DNA of 19,575 nucleotides, taken from JAAYCI01 sp964370445. Lineage in GTDB: Bacteria > Bacillota > Clostridia > Oscillospirales > Ruminococcaceae. Of the stretch, positions 16,078 through 19,575 are shown in pieces; the stretch's first letter is position 1, and the number at the start of each line of letters is the position of its first letter. Location: positions 1-19,575 of the forward strand of contig CAYJJK010000048.1 of assembly GCA_964370445.1 (NCBI GenBank), given 5' to 3'. The notes below the pieces were generated by a model. It was not told the origin of the DNA. It did not search any database and saw only the letters and a list, made by a program, of their open reading frames with translations. The position numbers and the translations under genes were made by a program.

Positions 16078-16446
16078 ATGACAGCAAAGCGGCTGATTTG
16101 CATCAATTGTCCTTTGGGATGTACCTTGACGGCACAAATATCCGAAAATGGCGATGTTCTTAAAGTGGAAGGCAACCACTGCAAGCGGGGCCTATCATAC
16201 GCAAAAAAGGAGCTCACGGCCCCAATGCGTGTCGTCACCAGCACGGTGAAAGTGAGAGGAAGCAGTCTTGGCGCAGTTGTCGTGTCTTGTAAAACACAAC
16301 AGGAGATCCCTAAGTGTAAAATTTTCAAGGTGATGAATGAACTGAAAAATGTGGTGGTTACTGCTCCTGTAGGGGTTGGCGATGTATTGTATGCCAATGT
16401 GGCTGAAACAGGTGTAGATGTTGTTGCCACTTGTGAGGTTTTGTAA
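16078..16446 (+). CDS. DUF1667 cysteine-motif protein
   Basis: A 122-residue DUF1667 protein. The N-terminus has C8-x2-C11-P-x-G-C15 and Cys35 in GNHCKRG, a four-cysteine arrangement like the [4Fe-4S] site at the start of molybdopterin oxidoreductases, so an iron-sulphur cluster is plausible. The C-terminal half contains APVGVGDVLYANV. It is always found next to GlpA-like and FAD oxidoreductase genes in the families I know, and probably serves as the electron-transfer small subunit. The frame could open at 16051, but the ATG at 16078 is preceded by GGAGGAGGG and fits the family start. It begins 2 nt after the preceding stop and is the last gene before the terminator at 16543. Confidence 0.87.
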   Translation: MTAKRLICINCPLGCTLTAQISENGDVLKVEGNHCKRGLSYAKKELTAPMRVVTSTVKVRGSSLGAVVVSCKTQQEIPKCKIFKVMNELKNVVVTAPVGVGDVLYANVAETGVDVVATCEVL

Positions 16447-16542
16447 AGCGGTACAAAGTGAAGGTATCGTTTTGCTAAAAGCAGATGGAAAACACATGAT
16501 CCTAAACCTCCAAAAAGTGGGTACACGATTGCGGTATAAAGG

Positions 16543-16581
16543 AAAGAACACAATAAAAATCATGAAATTGTGTTCTTTTTT
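16543..16581 (+). terminator. Intrinsic terminator of the GlpA-like operon
   Basis: Perfect 12-bp arms AAAGAACACAAT (16543-16554) and ATTGTGTTCTTT (16567-16578), followed by further T (to 16581). AT-rich stem, 12-nt loop. Confidence 0.75.
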
Positions 16582-16614
16582 GATGAAATACGCCTTGGCT
16601 ATGGGGGCAAATTG

Positions 16615-16643
16615 TTGTAATAAAAGCTTAAAAATGGTATACT
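16615..16643 (+). promoter_or_regulatory. Possible upstream promoter for the DnaD gene
   Basis: TTGTAA, 17-nt spacer, TATACT. It lies just after the terminator; any transcript would have a leader of about 265 nt. Confidence 0.5.
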
Positions 16644-16738
16644 GCATATCTAAGGGTTATATAAATTTTGTGTGTATGTCTTGATGGCGCATGCAAACAG
16701 TTATCATTATAAATAGCCATAAAAAAACAGGATAAGCA

Positions 16739-16767
16739 TTGACAGAGTGCATATGTAACGGTATGAT
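16739..16767 (+). promoter_or_regulatory. Sigma-A promoter of the DnaD/DnaC-like operon
   Basis: Perfect TTGACA, 17-nt spacer, TATGAT. Predicted start near 16774, leader about 143 nt. Confidence 0.78.
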
Positions 16768-16823
16768 TGGCCGGTTTTAATTTGGTTAGCATGCTGTTGC
16801 TCGCCTAGGTTTATGGTAATAAC

Positions 16824-16893
16824 GAGGCCGAGTTTTACAATTGGCCTCAACCGGAATTTCAGAAAAAAGGGGGCCAAAGGTTGTTTAGGCCAA
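16824..16893 (+). promoter_or_regulatory. Leader structure before the DnaD gene
   Basis: GAGGCC (16824-16829) pairs with GGCCTC (16843-16848). The overlapping word TTGGCC (16841-16846) can instead pair with GGCCAA at 16872-16877 or 16888-16893, just before the ribosome binding site. Mutually exclusive folds are possible. No known riboswitch class was recognised. Confidence 0.4.
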
Positions 16894-16916
16894 CACAAAA
16901 TAATGGAGATAGCCTT

Positions 16917-17804
16917 ATGGTTCCACAACTGGTGTTTTCAAGGCTATGCTTCCCGCAAACCGATGAGCCACGTGTCAAAGTGGCGCTATATATGATCATG
17001 ACAGGCGAGTGCAGTGTGCAGCAAGTGTCAAAGGACTTGCAAATCAAAGAAGAGCTTGCAGAAAAAGCTCTTCTTTATTGGGAGGGCGCAGGACTTTTAG
17101 AGCGCGTTGTGAAAACGGCAGACGAAATGCCGACACCAAAATTGCAACCAAGACGGCGCATGAGTTTAAGGCAGGCCAATTTGGCCACTGGCAACGACCC
17201 TGTGTTGGGGGCGATGGTACAGGAATTACAACACATCTTTGGGGGCGTAGTGAACCAAAGAGAATATGAAATTTACTGCACATTATATTGTGAGGATGCA
17301 TTTCCGGCCGATATGATATTGATGGCGGCCATGCATTGTGCGGCCGAGCAAAAAAGCGGGGCATCTAGAGTGGAGCGAACTTTGATTTCTTGGCGTAAAG
17401 AGGGCCTAGAAACTTGTGCCGATGCCGATGCCTATTTACGGCTATTAGAGTATAGACAAGAACGATATTTGGAAATTGCGGATTTGTTAGGTCAAGAGAA
17501 ACCGGTTTTTTCTGCGGCTGAACGACGCATGATAGATGGTTGGCACGAGCAGTTTGGCTGCGGTGCTGAGATGGTGCAAGCAGCACGTCTTGCAGCGGGT
17601 GATAAAGAAACCGAGGTGCGCTACCTGAATGGTATTTTAAAAAAATGGCAGGCGAAAGGCTATGCCACAGCAGCAGATGTACAGCGTAAAGAGCAAGCAA
17701 GCAACCTTTTGGTGCAAGGCACTGCAAAGGAACCCAAAAAAGAGGATGATTTGCTACAAAATACATTTTTCAACCCGATTAAACGGAAAGGTGGCGGGCA
17801 ATGA
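16917..17804 (+). CDS. DnaD-domain replication initiation protein
   Basis: A 295-residue Firmicutes DnaD/DnaB-type primosome protein. Residues about 18-65 look like a winged-helix segment. Two DnaB_2-type domains follow in tandem, about 95-175 and 198-256; the second has the signature RYLNGILKKW (235-244) and the first a degenerate version, ERTLISWRKEG. The tail (260-295) is charged and ends near NPIKRKGGG. The family loads the replicative helicase with a DnaI/DnaC ATPase, consistent with the next gene overlapping by 4 nt (ATGA). The frame is open to a TTG at 16881, but the ATG at 16917 has GGAG 8 nt upstream. A consensus promoter sits 150-180 nt upstream. Phage versions exist, but no phage gene is nearby, so a chromosomal role is favoured. 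Confidence 0.9.
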   Translation: MVPQLVFSRLCFPQTDEPRVKVALYMIMTGECSVQQVSKDLQIKEELAEKALLYWEGAGLLERVVKTADEMPTPKLQPRRRMSLRQANLATGNDPVLGAMVQELQHIFGGVVNQREYEIYCTLYCEDAFPADMILMAAMHCAAEQKSGASRVERTLISWRKEGLETCADADAYLRLLEYRQERYLEIADLLGQEKPVFSAAERRMIDGWHEQFGCGAEMVQAARLAAGDKETEVRYLNGILKKWQAKGYATAADVQRKEQASNLLVQGTAKEPKKEDDLLQNTFFNPIKRKGGGQ

Positions 17805-18769
17805 GCCGCAAAGATCAATACAATCGTGCCATGCAAATTGTGGCCGGGCGAAAGCAAAAAGCCGAAAGTTTAGCCATGGAGCGTTATGAGGAGCTTTATC
17901 ATAAACACCCAAACTTGGCAGAGATTAACCGGCAGTGCGGTGCAACCGGCGCAACGGCCGCCATGCTTGCAGCGGGTGGAAAAAGAGAAGAAAGCCGCCA
18001 AAAGCTAGAAGAAATGTATCGCTTACAATTGCAGCACGAGCAAGCATTAAGTGAATTGGGATTTACAACAAACGATATTGGCCCACAATGGTTTTGTAAA
18101 GCCTGCTCAGACACAGGGCGCGTAAATGGGCAAATTTGTGAATGTGTAAATGAGGAAATACGTCGATTGCGCCGTGAAGAAGTGAATGATTCGGGACCGC
18201 TTCGCCTAAGCCGATTTGAGAATTTTGATATAGATCGCTACCCTGTGGTGATGGAGGGTATGGATGTCTCGCCAAAAGAATTGATGAGACACAACCTAGA
18301 AAACTGCCGCATTTATGCTACAGAATTTGATTTGAAAAGTGACAGCCTCTATTTGTTTGGGGACGCTGGCCTTGGCAAAACACACCTTGCGCTTAGCATT
18401 GCTCGCGTGGTTTTAGAAAAAGGGTTTGATGTTGTCTATGTCAGCGCACAAAATGCATTTTCACAACTTGATGAAGAGCGCAGGAGCTGGAGTAGCACGG
18501 GCTATTTCAATACGTTGTTGCAAGCGGATTTGCTGGTGCTGGACGATTTAGGAACCGAATACTTGGATGCGTATACCCGTAGCCGATTTTACGAACTTGT
18601 GAATACACGCATGCACCGCCGTCCCACCATTTACACCACCAATATTTGTAGCCAAGCTTTGTTGCAAAAGCGATATACCGAAAAAATTTCTTCGCGTCTT
18701 TTGGGGGAATGTCACTTATTACGTTTTTTGGGCAAAGACATTCGCTTGCAGAATATGCAAAACATATAG
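17801..18769 (+). CDS. DnaC/DnaI-like helicase loader ATPase
   Basis: A 322-residue AAA+ ATPase of the DnaC/DnaI/IstB group. The N-terminal region (1-95) is charged and helical, with a coiled-coil-like stretch at about 60-85. A cysteine cluster C99-x2-C102-x10-C113-x-C115 probably binds zinc, as in DnaI. Walker A is GDAGLGKT (187-194), Walker B LLVLDDLG (244-251), and sensor-1-like TIYTTN is at 276-281. IstB-type transposition helpers share the ATPase domain, but no transposase is near and the N-terminal zinc region plus the upstream DnaD protein favour helicase loading. Its start overlaps the DnaD stop by 4 nt, so translation is coupled. It ends at a bidirectional terminator. Confidence 0.9.
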   Translation: MSRKDQYNRAMQIVAGRKQKAESLAMERYEELYHKHPNLAEINRQCGATGATAAMLAAGGKREESRQKLEEMYRLQLQHEQALSELGFTTNDIGPQWFCKACSDTGRVNGQICECVNEEIRRLRREEVNDSGPLRLSRFENFDIDRYPVVMEGMDVSPKELMRHNLENCRIYATEFDLKSDSLYLFGDAGLGKTHLALSIARVVLEKGFDVVYVSAQNAFSQLDEERRSWSSTGYFNTLLQADLLVLDDLGTEYLDAYTRSRFYELVNTRMHRRPTIYTTNICSQALLQKRYTEKISSRLLGECHLLRFLGKDIRLQNMQNI

Positions 18770-18837
18770 GTTGACGCCATGCGGATAAGGGGTGTAAGAT
18801 AGCATTGGTGCTATAAAAGTGACAGAAATATCAAAAG

Positions 18838-18877
18838 AAAACCGAGCATGTGGGTAAACCCATTATGCTCGGTTTTT
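18838..18877. terminator. Bidirectional intrinsic terminator
   Basis: Perfect arms AAAACCGAGCAT-type: 18838-18849 with 18865-18876, plus an inner TGGG-TAAA-CCCA hairpin. The plus strand ends in TTTTT and the minus strand in TTTTCTTTT, so it serves the helicase-loader gene and the convergent minus-strand pair. Confidence 0.9.
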
Positions 18878-18912
18878 GTAGTTGTATCTTTAAAAATGCA
18901 CAACCATAAATA

Positions 18913-19206
18913 TTAAGGCGTGTTGTCTGCAAAAGCACGTTCTAACAAAACGGCGGCAAAATCTAATGCATTATATAAGCCGTTTTTTACACTTTGCTTT
19001 TTGATACGGTCTTTCGGTGCAAGTGAATCATCGGTAGAAAGCAGCATTACCATAATTTTATCAGGCATCTCATCGCCGTTTTCAGTGCGCATCGATAAAA
19101 TTTGAAGAAAAACCACGTAAGGGTCGCTCATACTGCCGTAATACATCTCATTTTTTGAACGTACAAGAGGATGATTTTTATAGGTCAATTTGGCTTCAAA
19201 TGCCAT
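18913..19206 (-). CDS. Conserved-looking hypothetical protein downstream of ireB
   Basis: A 97-residue protein I do not recognise by name. It starts at the ATG at 19206, with AAGGAG 8 nt upstream; the open frame continues to 19296, but that part overlaps ireB and has no ribosome binding site. The N-terminus is MAFEAKLTYKNHPLVRS, with a YYGSMSDPYVVFLQIL segment, a basic patch KDRIKKQSVKNG and a C-terminal helix ending near LLERAF. There are no cysteines, membrane segments or signal peptide, so it is probably a small cytoplasmic protein. It lies 29 nt after ireB, where many Firmicutes have ruvX. Its position suggests co-expression with IreB; no function can be given. Confidence 0.8.
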   Translation of the reverse strand: MAFEAKLTYKNHPLVRSKNEMYYGSMSDPYVVFLQILSMRTENGDEMPDKIMVMLLSTDDSLAPKDRIKKQSVKNGLYNALDFAAVLLERAFADNTP

Positions 19207-19235
19207 GCCGATATCTCCTTTATCTGTAGGGCGTT

Positions 19236-19484
19236 TTATTCGCCCAAATAGTTTCGAACCATGGCTTGCAAAATATCGTCCCTGTCCACCTTGCAAATTT
19301 TGGTTCGTGCACCACCAAAGGTGGTGATATAGGTAGGGTCTTCTGATAAAATATAACCCACAATTTGATTGATGGGATTGTAGCCTTTTTGCTTCAAAGC
19401 GGCATACACCTCAATCATAATTTGCTTAATCTCTTGTTCCTTATCGTCACCAACAGAGAAAATGGTTGTGGTTTTTTCGTTCAT
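19236..19484 (-). CDS. ireB: IreB family regulatory phosphoprotein (DUF965)
   Basis: An 82-residue IreB/DUF965 protein with the diagnostic KGYNPINQIVGYILSEDPTY segment. In Enterococcus, IreB is phosphorylated on N-terminal threonines by the PASTA kinase IreK and tunes cephalosporin resistance; here T5-T6-T7 are candidate sites, by analogy only. The usual family sequence after this segment is basic and more Asn-rich; here it reads TTFGGARTKICK. The start has GAGGAGG about 8 nt upstream. In many Firmicutes the gene sits between alaS and ruvX; upstream is outside this window and downstream is instead a 97-residue unknown protein. A strong promoter lies directly upstream, so it can be expressed alone. 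Confidence 0.93.
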   Translation of the reverse strand: MNEKTTTIFSVGDDKEQEIKQIMIEVYAALKQKGYNPINQIVGYILSEDPTYITTFGGARTKICKVDRDDILQAMVRNYLGE

Positions 19485-19517
19485 CCAGGCCCCTCCTCAA
19501 TACTGTAATCGAAATTA

Positions 19518-19546
19518 ATTATATTATAAAAATTGAAAAATTGCAA
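19518..19546 (-). promoter_or_regulatory. ireB: Sigma-A promoter of ireB
   Basis: Minus strand TTGCAA (19546-19541), 17-nt spacer, perfect TATAAT (19523-19518), with a second overlapping TATAAT five bases earlier. Predicted start near 19511, about 27 nt before the ATG. Confidence 0.75.
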
Positions 19547-19575
19547 GAATAAAAACAGTGCACGGGCATCTAATT

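Larger units (their letters stand above)
16447..16916. other. Non-coding region with terminator, two promoters and structured leader
   Basis: 470 nt without a supported gene. It holds a terminator (16543-16581), promoter-like sites at 16615-16643 and 16739-16767, and a leader before the DnaD gene with hairpin GAGGCC/GGCCTC and four TTGGCC/GGCCAA words. The frame from 16418 crosses the terminator and looks non-coding. Confidence 0.75.

Noticed and set aside
16418..16684. 88-codon frame after the DUF1667 gene
   Set aside because: It overlaps the DUF1667 end and crosses an intrinsic terminator and a promoter; no recognisable protein.
17801..18769. IstB-type transposition helper
   Set aside because: No transposase or terminal repeats nearby; the N-terminal cysteine cluster and upstream DnaD protein fit a helicase loader.

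Overview
The window reads as a draft scaffold from a low-to-mid GC Gram-positive anaerobe, most likely class Clostridia (Oscillospiraceae/Ruminococcaceae-like). This is inferred from the IreB-DnaD-DnaC/DnaI-like gene set, the DUF1667/GlpA-like anaerobic oxidoreductase trio, the short ACT-less SerA, strong AGGAGG ribosome binding sites and the ECF transporter component. I see no rRNA, tRNA, CRISPR array, transposase, phage gene or origin. Almost everything is recognisable core or accessory metabolism. One run of 10 N at 6694-6703 is an assembly gap inside glyA.

Layout: (1) 1-2634, plus strand: the end of an esterase gene, rarA (replication-linked recombination ATPase) and nth (endonuclease III), closed by a bidirectional terminator at 2677-2724. 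(2) 2776-8522, minus strand, transcribed gcvT -> glyA -> serC -> serA -> gdhA: a coherent serine/glycine/one-carbon/glutamate module. SerA and SerC make phosphoserine using glutamate, GlyA converts serine to glycine plus methylene-THF, and GcvT feeds THF in glycine cleavage. No serB, gcvH or gcvP is present. A leader of about 310 nt with its own terminator and a competing pairing precedes gcvT and looks like an attenuator of a class I do not recognise. (3) 9085-11103, plus strand: ECF transporter S component, DUF1893 protein and ornithine carbamoyltransferase in one tight operon behind a good sigma-A promoter. (4) 11104-11620: a non-coding stretch with terminator hairpins and an AT-rich palindrome, then a C_GCAxxG_C_C-type cysteine protein that appears to use an ATT start codon.

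(5) A minus-strand HAD-IIA phosphatase (12274-13095) lies divergent to a plus-strand trio (13362-16446): GlpA-like FAD/[2Fe-2S] oxidoreductase, a second FAD oxidoreductase and a DUF1667 cysteine protein. This is the usual clostridial anaerobic glycerol-3-phosphate oxidation arrangement. An inverted repeat overlaps the HAD promoter. (6) After a terminator, two promoters and a leader with repeated TTGGCC/GGCCAA words, a DnaD-domain protein and a DnaC/DnaI-like ATPase are encoded with a 4-nt overlap (helicase-loading pair). (7) A second bidirectional terminator separates these from a minus-strand pair, ireB and an unrecognised 97-residue protein.

I did not find a clearly new multi-gene defence or mobile system. 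The most interesting items are the gcvT leader, the ECF/DUF1893/OTC operon, the ATT start, the dnaD leader and the uncharacterised IreB neighbour.
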